Source: Extensimonas soli | Lineage (GTDB): Bacteria; Pseudomonadota; Gammaproteobacteria; Burkholderiales; Burkholderiaceae_C | Length of the DNA: 61,432 nt | Reading direction: 5' to 3' | Assembly: GCF_029211265.1 (NCBI RefSeq) | Contig: NZ_JARGEL010000009.1 | Span: 1 to 61,432, forward strand | Shown here: one piece after another, positions 40,552 through 47,222 of the stretch | Layout: the number at the start of each line of letters is the position of its first letter | Position numbering within the stretch: the stretch's first letter is position 1 | The notes under the pieces: generated by a model | What the model saw: the letters and a program-made list of their open reading frames with translations, nothing else | The model's database searches: none | What the model was told of the DNA's origin: nothing | Position numbers and translations under genes: made by a program

Positions 40552-41268
40552 ATGTCTCATTCCAAAAACCCCTTCGTCCGCGGCTACGATGGCCTGTCCG
40601 TGCAGCGGCTGCTGGCGATTTCCTACGACGACGACTGCCCGCTGAGCTATCTGCCGCTGCACGTCTCGCAGTCGCATCTGCCGGACAACCAGGTCGAGCG
40701 CCATGCCTGCGTCTTCTGCGACGACTTCGCGCTGATCACCGAGGGCCAGAACGTGCCGCCCGAGCTGGACGCGCAGTGCCCCAGCCACGGTATCGCCCGA
40801 AACCTCGTCTACGCCGTCATGGCCGAAGAAGCCGGCCAGCCGCTGCACGTCGGCGATACCTTCTCCGAGGAAGCCGCGCGCGAGGTGGTACGCCGCCTGC
40901 GCTTCGAGACTGGGTTCTACAGCCGTGCCTGGGAAATCAGTTCGGCGCACATCACCGTGGAGGCCGGTCGCTATCTGGCCAACCTGGCCGACATCGCCAC
41001 GCCGAGCGGTTTTCTGTTCGTGGCCTTCCGCATTCCCTACAGCCCGGCGGTCGGCGTGAAGCTGATCGCCACGCCCTGGACGGACGAGAACCTGCAACGG
41101 GTCGAAGGCATCACCGCCGAGCGGTTGCAGCGAGAGCATCGCCGGAAAGGCATGCCGGAGTCCCTCGTGGAGGTGCTCCACCTGGCCGCGCTCGCCGACG
41201 TGCGCCTGCTGATCTTCGATGCCGACGCGCCCGTGCTGGACGGGCTGACGCTCTACGACGACGAGTAA
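40552..41268 (+). CDS. Conserved ICE protein of unknown function
   Basis: A 238-residue soluble protein (MSHSKNPFVRGYDGLSVQRL, HACVFCDDFALITEGQNVPP, AVMAEEAGQPLHVGDTFSEE). CVFC could bind a metal. GGAGGAAT precedes the ATG. Homologues exist in ICEs of this family, sometimes with misleading transporter names; no signal peptide or membrane segment is present. The function is unknown. Confidence 0.7.
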   Translation: MSHSKNPFVRGYDGLSVQRLLAISYDDDCPLSYLPLHVSQSHLPDNQVERHACVFCDDFALITEGQNVPPELDAQCPSHGIARNLVYAVMAEEAGQPLHVGDTFSEEAAREVVRRLRFETGFYSRAWEISSAHITVEAGRYLANLADIATPSGFLFVAFRIPYSPAVGVKLIATPWTDENLQRVEGITAERLQREHRRKGMPESLVEVLHLAALADVRLLIFDADAPVLDGLTLYDDE

Positions 41269-41282
41269 CCCGCAACCCATTC

Positions 41283-41310
41283 GAGCCCCTACGTCGGGGC
41301 TCTTCTTTTT
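41283..41310 (+). terminator. Rho-independent terminator
   Basis: GAGCCCC (41283-41289) pairs with GGGGCTC (41296-41302), loop TACGTC, followed by TTCTTTTT. It lies 15 bp after the stop codon of the 40552 gene and is the clearest terminator in the array. Confidence 0.8.
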
Positions 41311-41387
41311 CGCGGAACGCGGTGCCGGCGCATTGCCGATTCCCGGCGGACGGCCGCCGCCATGTGCCGCACGCTGGCCGCATGTTC

Positions 41388-41450
41388 GCTGGCGTTGCCG
41401 GCAGCATGCCCAGGCAGTCGAGACCTTCAAGACTGCGGCGCGGTTCGCCG
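41388..41450 (+). repeat. ICE leader repeat, copy 2 (hairpin plus mini-ORF)
   Basis: The hairpin GCTGGC-GTT-GCCGGC (41388-41402) is followed three bases later by ATG (41406); the codons read MPRQSRPSRLRRGSPCW. Compared with copy 1 the stem sequence differs but pairing is kept, and several codon changes in the mini-ORF are synonymous. It lies about 150 bp ahead of the next gene. Confidence 0.6.
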
Positions 41451-41500
41451 TGCTGGTTGTTTCGTTCTCCGGGCGCACCCGCGTCCATCCACCTCACCCT

Positions 41501-41537
41501 CAAGGGACCGACCTCCCTTGCGGGCGGGAGTCCCTTG
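41501..41537 (+). promoter_or_regulatory. Stem-loop just ahead of the 41559 gene
   Basis: CAAGGGAC (41501-41508) pairs with GTCCCTTG (41530-41537), with inner CTCCC/GGGAG. It ends 21 bp before the ATG and includes the approach to the ribosome-binding site AAGGAG. Confidence 0.5.
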
Positions 41538-41558
41538 GTTGCCACAAGGAGTCTCCCC

Positions 41559-42356
41559 ATGGATACCCAAGCCATCCGTGCACAGATGCCGACGCTCGTC
41601 GTCGGTCATGTGCCTTCCAACGTCCGTTCGTTCAAGTTCAACATCTTCGACGGCCAGCCCAAGGTTTCGACGCTGGGCTTTCACATCGACCCGAAGCCTT
41701 TCGAGGGCAAGGTCATCGCCACCACCGACGAGGCCATCATAGTCAAGACGGCACGGGCCGAGTTCGCGGTGCTTGATCGCACGCTCGTGACCGAGGTGCC
41801 CGACGAGGGCGCCAAGGTGCAGGTCGAACCCTATGTCAGACGCCGCTTCGACGGTCAGCGGGCGGACACGCCCGAGGAGCAGACCGAGTTCACCGCCGAC
41901 GGCCAGCCCTACACGGTGAAGCGGTTGGTGCTCGGGTCCGCACCGGCGAAGCTGCCGATTCCCGAGCCCCGCTGCCCCGAGTTGCGGGAACTGATCGACC
42001 AACTGGAGCAGTTGCCCGCTCCCGACGGTTTCCGGCGTATCACCCACATGCTGGTGGATGCCGGTGCGCGGGACATCACCTGGGTCGATCCGCTGCCCAC
42101 CGACATCATCCGCACGCCACCGGCCATCGGCTTCACCGTCGACACGACGAAGTTCCAGGGTCGCGTCACCGTGCTGTATGAGCGTGGCCTCGACCTCTAC
42201 GCGGTGGAGCTGCGCCGCGACGGCGAGCTGGTCGAACGGGTCGATGAGGTGTTCTTCGACACCCTCGGCGAGACGCTGGAACGGCTGATCGACGACGGGA
42301 GCTGGAGGCGCATCCGCGTGCAGTACCTGTCGGGTCGCAAGGCTGTCCGGCACTGA
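41559..42356 (+). CDS. Conserved ICE protein of unknown function
   Basis: A 265-residue predicted cytoplasmic protein (MDTQAIRAQMPTLVVGHVPS, then VRSFKFNIFDGQPKVSTLGF, EGKVIATTDEAIIVKTARAE). It is acidic and rich in beta-strand-like sequence. AAGGAG precedes the ATG at 41559; a longer frame back to 40476 is an artefact. It occurs in related ICEs at the same place. I do not recognise a fold with confidence. Confidence 0.7.
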   Translation: MDTQAIRAQMPTLVVGHVPSNVRSFKFNIFDGQPKVSTLGFHIDPKPFEGKVIATTDEAIIVKTARAEFAVLDRTLVTEVPDEGAKVQVEPYVRRRFDGQRADTPEEQTEFTADGQPYTVKRLVLGSAPAKLPIPEPRCPELRELIDQLEQLPAPDGFRRITHMLVDAGARDITWVDPLPTDIIRTPPAIGFTVDTTKFQGRVTVLYERGLDLYAVELRRDGELVERVDEVFFDTLGETLERLIDDGSWRRIRVQYLSGRKAVRH

Positions 42357-42366
42357 CCTCCCAGCA

Positions 42367-42391
42367 GCTTCCCGCCTTCGCGGCGGGAAGC
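42367..42391 (+). terminator. Perfect 10-bp stem-loop between genes
   Basis: GCTTCCCGCC (42367-42376) pairs with GGCGGGAAGC (42382-42391), loop TTCGC, then CTCTCTTCC. It lies 10 bp after one stop codon and 30 bp before the next ATG, so it could end the upstream transcript or shape the leader of the downstream gene. Confidence 0.6.
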
Positions 42392-42421
42392 CTCTCTTCC
42401 TGCCTCCCTGGAGTCACACCC

Positions 42422-42787
42422 ATGACTGTTCGATTCAAAGGCACGGAGCTGCGGCCCGTGCTCGCCGAAGCGGTTGCGAATCAGTGCCGCGTCGTCCTGG
42501 CCAAGGATCACGGCGTGCACTTCCTGGCCGAGCGCGGCGAGCGTCGACCCGATGGTCGCCAGAAGACCATCGCCTATGCCGCCGGCTGCAACCCGGATGT
42601 CGGTGCCTTCGACGACTGGTGGGAACTGGCGCGTGCCGAGTTCGGCGGCGACGACTTCGGCGAGTTCTTCGATCCGCAGGAGGGCGTGTTTGCGCGCATC
42701 CTGCGCAGCGAGGACGACCTCGACGTGTCCGCCACCGCGACACACCTGTCGCTGCAGGCGGTTCCTCCCACGCCCAGCGGTAACTGA
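42422..42787 (+). CDS. DUF3085 family protein
   Basis: A 121-residue protein that matches DUF3085 (TVRFKGTELRPVLAEAVANQ, CRVVLAKDHGVHFLAERGER). A CNPDVGAFDDWWELARAEFG segment follows and the tail is variable. CTGGAG precedes the ATG. It is a small soluble protein found in plasmids and ICEs, without known function. Confidence 0.75.
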   Translation: MTVRFKGTELRPVLAEAVANQCRVVLAKDHGVHFLAERGERRPDGRQKTIAYAAGCNPDVGAFDDWWELARAEFGGDDFGEFFDPQEGVFARILRSEDDLDVSATATHLSLQAVPPTPSGN

Positions 42788-42799
42788 CCGCCCATCCCT

Positions 42800-42830
42800 G
42801 GCCCCCGCTCCGGGGGCCTCTTTCTTCCCG
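42800..42830 (+). terminator. Terminator-like hairpin after DUF3085
   Basis: GGCCCCCG (42800-42807) pairs with CGGGGGCC (42811-42818), loop CTC, followed by TCTTTCTTCC. It lies 13 bp after the stop codon. The 345-bp gap that follows contains leader repeat copy 3 and a CACACC/GGTGTG stem (43072-43100), but no gene. Confidence 0.65.
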
Positions 42831-42906
42831 GCAATGCGGACAGCCGTGAGTGCCGATTGCCGCTCGCCTGCGCGCCGTCCTGGCGCCACGCTTCCGGCCA
42901 TGTTCC

Positions 42907-42970
42907 GCTGACGTCCGTCAGCGACATGCCCAGGCGGTCACGATCTTCAAGGCTGCGACGCGGTTCCGAC
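42907..42970 (+). repeat. ICE leader repeat, copy 3 (hairpin plus mini-ORF)
   Basis: The hairpin GCTGAC-GTCC-GTCAGC (42907-42922) is followed three bases later by ATG (42926); the codons read MPRRSRSSRLRRGSDRVD. It lies about 200 bp ahead of the DUF3577 gene. The loop differs from copy 1 while the stem is the same. Confidence 0.6.
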
Positions 42971-43132
42971 CGCGTTGATCACTCCAGTTCGCACCGGCAT
43001 CCATGCGCGAACGGCCATCGGTTCTCGATGGCGATGCCTCCAAGCTGTTCCATCAACCCACGCGGGGGTTCCACACCTTCCCCGCCTTGGGTCGGGTGTG
43101 TCTCCGCCTCATTTTTCCCCAGGAGATTCACC

Positions 43133-43684
43133 ATGACCACTTCCACCGAAAAATCCTACTTCGATCTGCACATCACCGGCCTCGGGTATCTCAATCGCAT
43201 CCGCGAAGTGAAGCCCAAGAAAGGCGATGCGTTCCTGGCCTGCGACATCGCGGCTCTGAACGGTCCCAGCGACGACGTCTCGTATGTGCGTTTCGACACG
43301 CGCGTATCGGGTTCGGAAGCGCAGCACCTGGTGCGCCGCTGCATTCAGGCGGTCGACGCCGAGAAGAAGGTGATGATCGGCTTCCGCTTGGGCGACCTGT
43401 GGACCGACACCTTCACCTACTCCAAGGGCAAGCGTGCCGGCGAGCAGGGTGTGAGCCTCAAGGCCCGCCTGCTGTTCGTCAGTTGGATCAAGGTCGACGG
43501 CAAGCTCGTCTACAAGGCCGAACCCAAGCCGACCGAGACCGACGAGCGCGACCCGGAAGTCCCTGTGACGTCCGACGCGCCCGCCGCGCAGCAAGCCTCG
43601 GCACCGGAGCCTTCCAGGCCCGTCGCCGATGCTGCCGACGACGCTGCCGATGCCCCCGCATTGGCCGTTGCCGAGTCGTTCTGA
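43133..43684 (+). CDS. DUF3577 (STY4534-like) ICE protein
   Basis: A 183-residue protein with the DUF3577 core (SYFDLHITGLGYLNRIREVK, FLACDIAALNGPSDDVSYVR, GEQGVSLKARLLFVSWIKVD). The core may be an OB-fold DNA-binding domain. The last 45 residues are acidic and Ala/Pro-rich, like SSB tails. CAGGAG precedes the ATG. It is conserved in PFGI-1-type islands; a DNA-binding role is plausible but not shown. Confidence 0.8.
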   Translation: MTTSTEKSYFDLHITGLGYLNRIREVKPKKGDAFLACDIAALNGPSDDVSYVRFDTRVSGSEAQHLVRRCIQAVDAEKKVMIGFRLGDLWTDTFTYSKGKRAGEQGVSLKARLLFVSWIKVDGKLVYKAEPKPTETDERDPEVPVTSDAPAAQQASAPEPSRPVADAADDAADAPALAVAESF

Positions 43685-43688
43685 TCCG

Positions 43689-43712
43689 CAAGGCCCCATC
43701 CCCGGGGCCTTG
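43689..43712 (+). terminator. Terminator-like hairpin after DUF3577
   Basis: CAAGGCCCC (43689-43697) pairs perfectly with GGGGCCTTG (43704-43712) across a 6-nt loop and is followed by TCTTCTCTTC. It sits between the stop codon and the ribosome-binding site of DUF3275. Confidence 0.65.
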
Positions 43713-43739
43713 TCTTCTCTTCGTCCGCAGGAGACCTTC

Positions 43740-44351
43740 ATGATCACCATCCCCGGCCAACTGGCCATCAAGACCATCCACGGCAGGAACGGCGACTTCA
43801 ACGTCGGCCGCCTGGCGACCTCGATCGGCGAGTTCGTCGTGAAGAACGCCGAACTCGATCAGTACCGCGAGGGCAAGTACGACGGTGATTTCGTCATCGT
43901 CGAGATTCGCCCCTCCACGTACAACGCCAACGGCCGCATGGTCATCGAGATCCGCGCCCATCTGGGCGGGATGACCCTGTCCAACATCGACGCCCTGAGC
44001 CGCGACGAAGCCCGCCGGCTGAGTCCGCAGGAAGTCGATCCGATCGACGAGGAAGCGCAGGCGCCCGCGCCGGCAACGCCCCCGGCCAAGCCGAAGGCGA
44101 AGCCGCGTAGTCCGCGCGATCCCCTGGTCGATACCACGCCGTTCGGCAGCGAACCGGCTCCCGCGTCCGCTGCGGCCTCGGCCGAGGCAGACGACGCGGC
44201 GCTCTTCGCTTCCTTGTGGCCCCTGGGCGAGACCGTGAAGCTCGACGCGACCGTGGATCGTCGTGTGCTGCGTCAGCAGCGCGACCGTCTCGACAAGCTG
44301 GGCTACGAGTTCGCTCCGTTGTCCCAGGACTGGCACCTCAAAGCTGCCTGA
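43740..44351 (+). CDS. DUF3275 family ICE protein
   Basis: A 203-residue protein starting MITIPGQLAIKTIHGRNGDF, then NVGRLATSIGEFVVKNAELD, the DUF3275 signature. A Pro/Ala/Lys-rich linker (residues 108-150) leads to a conserved C-terminal segment (LFASLWPLGETVKLDATVDR, then RLDKLGYEFAPLSQDWHL). It is cytoplasmic; the function is unknown. Confidence 0.82.
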   Translation: MITIPGQLAIKTIHGRNGDFNVGRLATSIGEFVVKNAELDQYREGKYDGDFVIVEIRPSTYNANGRMVIEIRAHLGGMTLSNIDALSRDEARRLSPQEVDPIDEEAQAPAPATPPAKPKAKPRSPRDPLVDTTPFGSEPAPASAAASAEADDAALFASLWPLGETVKLDATVDRRVLRQQRDRLDKLGYEFAPLSQDWHLKAA

Positions 44352-44385
44352 TCCATCCGCCGCATTGCGCGGCATACCGCCACCC

Positions 44386-44419
44386 GCCGGGGTTCTCCCC
44401 CGACGGGGAGGGCTCCGGC
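44386..44419 (+). promoter_or_regulatory. Nested stem-loop ahead of the 44441 gene
   Basis: Outer GCCGG (44386-44390) / CCGGC (44415-44419) and inner CTCCCC (44395-44400) / GGGGAG (44405-44410) are followed by CTTTTCTT. It ends 21 bp before the ATG. Confidence 0.5.
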
Positions 44420-44440
44420 CTTTTCTTCAAGGAGACCCTC

Positions 44441-44806
44441 ATGGGCTGGACCTTCGTTCGTCAGACGCGCGATCAGTTGATCCGCGAGCTGCTCGCTCCG
44501 CAGGCGTCCGAACGCGCTTGCTGCGAAGTCATCGACCACACGCTCGACGGCGACGTTCTGTGGACCGTGGTTCGCGTCACCGCTAGGCAGGCGGGCGTCA
44601 TGGGCCTCGCGGCCGGTGAGTCCGTCTGCTACATCGGCTGCCATCTGCTGGAAAGCTCGGGCGGCGATTGGGGCTACAAGTCCCTCGACGAGTCCGTGCA
44701 TCCGTACTACTACTCGTGCCCGCTGCGCTATCTCGACATGGCGCCGGTGCAAAGCCCCGAGTGGCGCGAGCGGGTTCACCGCTTTCACGCGGGGCGCGCT
44801 GTCTAG
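44441..44806 (+). CDS. Conserved ICE protein of unknown function
   Basis: A 121-residue protein (MGWTFVRQTRDQLIRELLAP, then WTVVRVTARQAGVMGLAAGE). It is followed by a W-G-Y-K-S-L-D-E-S-V-H-P-Y-Y-Y-S-C-P motif, very conserved-looking in related elements. AAGGAG precedes the ATG. It is predicted soluble. The function is unknown. Confidence 0.72.
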   Translation: MGWTFVRQTRDQLIRELLAPQASERACCEVIDHTLDGDVLWTVVRVTARQAGVMGLAAGESVCYIGCHLLESSGGDWGYKSLDESVHPYYYSCPLRYLDMAPVQSPEWRERVHRFHAGRAV

Positions 44807-44831
44807 CGGCACGCATCTTCCTTCACCCAAC

Positions 44832-44850
44832 CGGGGCGAGCATGGCCCCG
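44832..44850 (+). promoter_or_regulatory. Stem-loop ahead of the 44891 gene
   Basis: CGGGGC (44832-44837) pairs with GCCCCG (44845-44850), loop GAGCATG. It lies in the 84-bp gap before the next gene. Confidence 0.4.
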
Positions 44851-44890
44851 CGGGCTTTGGTTGCTCCTTCATTTCCAAGAGGACATCACC

Positions 44891-45541
44891 ATGCCTGCAC
44901 CTTCTTCCGCGAAACCGCTGTACCGCATCGACGAATGCCCCGACCTCATGGCCGACGGTTGCGTCGGTGACGAGCAGGGCAATCTCGTCTTTCTGTCGAT
45001 CTGGGCGCGCGACACCGCCGTTCAGGAGTTCCTCGCCCGCCTGACCCTCGGCCGGGATGAACAGGGGCTCGACCAGTTCCACGTCATCACCGAGCAGGGC
45101 GCATCCATCCCGGTCTTCGTCGGCAACGTCGAGAACCTGGAAAAGCGCATCACCCGCGCCTATCGGCGAACGCTGTTCGGTTCGCTGACGAATGTGTGGC
45201 TGTTCGATCGTCGCTGCGTGAAGCCAGACAAGGCCAACGCCAGCGCGTTGGCGCTTCTGCCCAGGGATTCCGCGCTCCGGCTCGACCGGCTGTGGACGCT
45301 GGTGCAGGACACCTGCCCGCTGCCACTGCTCGACCACTGGCGCGACACCGTGCTGGAGCTGTTGCAGACACGGCGGATGCTGACCGGTCTTCCCTTGGCC
45401 CTCGGGCCACTGGAAGGCCATCGGCTGGCCCTCGATGTCCCGGCGCTGACGAAGGCGCTGGGCGAACTGATTCGCAACGGCACCCTCGGCGCCACGCAGT
45501 ACGAACTGGCCGCGAACGCACCGCTTCGGCGTGTGGCGTGA
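44891..45541 (+). CDS. Conserved ICE protein of unknown function
   Basis: A 216-residue protein (LYRIDECPDLMADGCVGDEQ, then NLVFLSIWARDTAVQEFLAR, VFVGNVENLEKRITRAYRRT). No membrane or catalytic motif is evident. AAGAGGACATC precedes the ATG. It is the gene before the DUF6094 methyltransferase in this and related elements. The function is unknown. Confidence 0.7.
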   Translation: MPAPSSAKPLYRIDECPDLMADGCVGDEQGNLVFLSIWARDTAVQEFLARLTLGRDEQGLDQFHVITEQGASIPVFVGNVENLEKRITRAYRRTLFGSLTNVWLFDRRCVKPDKANASALALLPRDSALRLDRLWTLVQDTCPLPLLDHWRDTVLELLQTRRMLTGLPLALGPLEGHRLALDVPALTKALGELIRNGTLGATQYELAANAPLRRVA

Positions 45542-45551
45542 ACCATCCCCA

Positions 45552-45576
45552 CGGGCATGCGCGCCGCGCGTGCCCG
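45552..45576 (+). promoter_or_regulatory. Stem-loop ahead of the methyltransferase gene
   Basis: CGGGCATGCGC (from 45552) pairs with GCGCGTGCCCG (to 45576) with one G-T pair. It ends 30 bp before the ATG. Confidence 0.45.
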
Positions 45577-45606
45577 CCTTCCCTCATCCATCATCAGGAG
45601 AAATCC

Positions 45607-46716
45607 ATGGCACTCATGTTTCCGCGCCTGGCGCGCAATTTCATTCGTAACGGCTACTTCCCCACCGACGAACCGACGCTGGAGCGGGCCTTGTCCGCAC
45701 TGGCGCCGTCTCCCGGCTCCATGTCCATCCTCGATCCCTGCGCCGGCGAAGGCGTGGCGATTGCCGAAGCCGCCCACGCCCTCGGGCGCGAGCAGGTCCA
45801 GGCCTTCGTCGTCGAGTACGACGCCGAGCGTGCCCGCCACGCACGGCAACTGGTCGATCGCTGCATCCACGGTGACCTGATGGACACGCTGATCTCGCGC
45901 CAGTCATTCGGGCTGCTGTGGCTGAACCCGCCGTATGGCGACCTGAGCAAGGACGTGAACGGCAACATCGGCTATCAAGGCCAGGGCCGTGCGCGGCTAG
46001 AAAAGCTGTTCTATCAGCGCGCGCTGCCGCTGCTGCAGTACGGTGGCGTGCTGATCTTCATCGTGCCGCACTACGTGCTCGACGCCGAGCTGGTCGGATG
46101 GCTGACGCGCCACTTCGCCGACCTGCGCATCTACCGTGCGGTGGAAACGCAGTTCAAGCAGGTGGTGATCTTCGGTCGCAGGATTCGTCAGCGCGACCAG
46201 GCATCGGAATCGGCCAAAGCCGTGCGCGGTCTGCTGCTGCAGATCGGACAGGGTGACGCCGAAGCCGAGGAGCTGCCACTCGAATGGCCGTTCCTGCCGT
46301 ACACCGTCCCTGCCAGCCCGGCCGAGCCGGAGCACTTCTATCGCGTGACGATGGAGCCCGAGCAGTTCGCCGATGAAGTCGGCCGGCTGCAAGGACTCTG
46401 GCCCGCGCTCGATACGCATCTGGGCGCCGCGCAGCAGTCGCTGCGTCCGCCCGCGCGGGCCTTGTCGCACTGGCATCTCGCCCTGGCCTTGGCCGCAGGC
46501 GCGATTTCCGGCGTAGTGACGTCCAAGAGCGGGCGCGTGCTCGTCGTCAAAGGTGACACCCACAAGGAGAAGATGCTCCAGACGGAATACACCGAACGCG
46601 ACGACGGCTCCGTGGCCGAGACGCGCATCCTCACCGACAAGTTCGTGCCGGTCATTCGTGCATGGGACTTGACGCTGGGCTCGCCCACGTGGGGCGAAGT
46701 GCTGACCATCCGCTGA
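45607..46716 (+). CDS. DUF6094-type DNA adenine methyltransferase-like protein
   Basis: A 369-residue protein with a class I methyltransferase core: the SAM-binding motif ILDPCAGEGV at residues 41-50 and the catalytic NPPY at 107-110, typical of N6-adenine methyltransferases. The C-terminal 150 residues are specific to the family (VTSKSGRVLVVKGDTHKEKM). AGGAG precedes the ATG. It lies two genes before an SNF2-like helicase. It may modify the ICE or host DNA; no target-recognition domain can be named. Confidence 0.8.
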   Translation: MALMFPRLARNFIRNGYFPTDEPTLERALSALAPSPGSMSILDPCAGEGVAIAEAAHALGREQVQAFVVEYDAERARHARQLVDRCIHGDLMDTLISRQSFGLLWLNPPYGDLSKDVNGNIGYQGQGRARLEKLFYQRALPLLQYGGVLIFIVPHYVLDAELVGWLTRHFADLRIYRAVETQFKQVVIFGRRIRQRDQASESAKAVRGLLLQIGQGDAEAEELPLEWPFLPYTVPASPAEPEHFYRVTMEPEQFADEVGRLQGLWPALDTHLGAAQQSLRPPARALSHWHLALALAAGAISGVVTSKSGRVLVVKGDTHKEKMLQTEYTERDDGSVAETRILTDKFVPVIRAWDLTLGSPTWGEVLTIR

Positions 46717-46759
46717 TCGCTGTTCCCTGACGGTTCGCCGTCGCTTTCATCCGCCCACC

Positions 46760-46795
46760 GGGGTCACGTTGCCCCCGATGGGTTGCCGTGGCCCC
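46760..46795 (+). promoter_or_regulatory. Stem-loop ahead of the 46819 gene
   Basis: GGGGTCACG (46760-46768) pairs with CGTGGCCCC (46787-46795) with one G-T pair and an inner CCC/GGG. It ends 23 bp before the ATG and is followed by TTCTTCC. Confidence 0.5.
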
Positions 46796-46818
46796 TTCTT
46801 CCAGAAGGAGAAACCACC

Positions 46819-47124
46819 ATGGCACTCGCAATCCTCAACCTCGCGTCACAAGCACGCTTTTCGCCCGGGCAGGTGGTCATGACCGCCGGCGTCGACGAGC
46901 TGGTCCGACAGGGCCGGCTCAATCCCAGCGCGTACCTGCGCCGCCATCTTCATGGCGACTGGGGCGACCTGAGCGACGACGATCGGCGATTGAACGACGC
47001 CGCGCTGCAATCCGGCGAGGATCGTCTGTTCTCGTCCTACCAGGTCACGCGCGACCTGAAGCTCTGGATCATCACCGAATGGGATCGCAGCATCACCACG
47101 CTGCTGTTGCCCAGCGAATACTGA
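46819..47124 (+). CDS. Small conserved ICE protein
   Basis: A 101-residue protein (SQARFSPGQVVMTAGVDELV, then YLRRHLHGDWGDLSDDDRRL and YQVTRDLKLWIITEWDRSIT). GAAGGAG precedes the ATG. Small proteins of this pattern occur widely on plasmids and ICEs, sometimes called plasmid-related proteins. The function is unknown. Confidence 0.75.
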   Translation: MALAILNLASQARFSPGQVVMTAGVDELVRQGRLNPSAYLRRHLHGDWGDLSDDDRRLNDAALQSGEDRLFSSYQVTRDLKLWIITEWDRSITTLLLPSEY

Positions 47125-47133
47125 TCCGCATCC

Positions 47134-47160
47134 AGCGGCCTCGTGCCGCTTCTTTCTTCC
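47134..47160 (+). terminator. Terminator-like hairpin
   Basis: AGCGGC (47134-47139) pairs with GCCGCT (47145-47150), followed by TCTTTCTTCC. It begins 9 bp after the stop codon of the 46819 gene. Confidence 0.5.
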
Positions 47161-47166
47161 CACCCA

Positions 47167-47210
47167 GGGGCATGTCACCGCCCCGTGGGGGAGGTGCATG
47201 CCCCATTTTT
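47167..47210 (+). promoter_or_regulatory. Large stem-loop with T-run just ahead of the helicase gene
   Basis: GGGGCATG (47167-47174) pairs with CATGCCCC (47197-47204), with inner CACC/GGTG and CCCC/GGGG, followed at once by ATTTTTT. It ends 18 bp before the helicase ATG. It looks like an intrinsic terminator placed in the leader, so it may be an attenuator. Confidence 0.6.
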
Positions 47211-47222
47211 TGGAGCATCACC

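Noticed and set aside
40476-41558. In-frame upstream extension of the 41559 gene (626-codon ORF)
   Set aside because: The extension runs in a wrong frame across the 40552 gene and is Arg-rich. A good ribosome-binding site marks the start at 41559.
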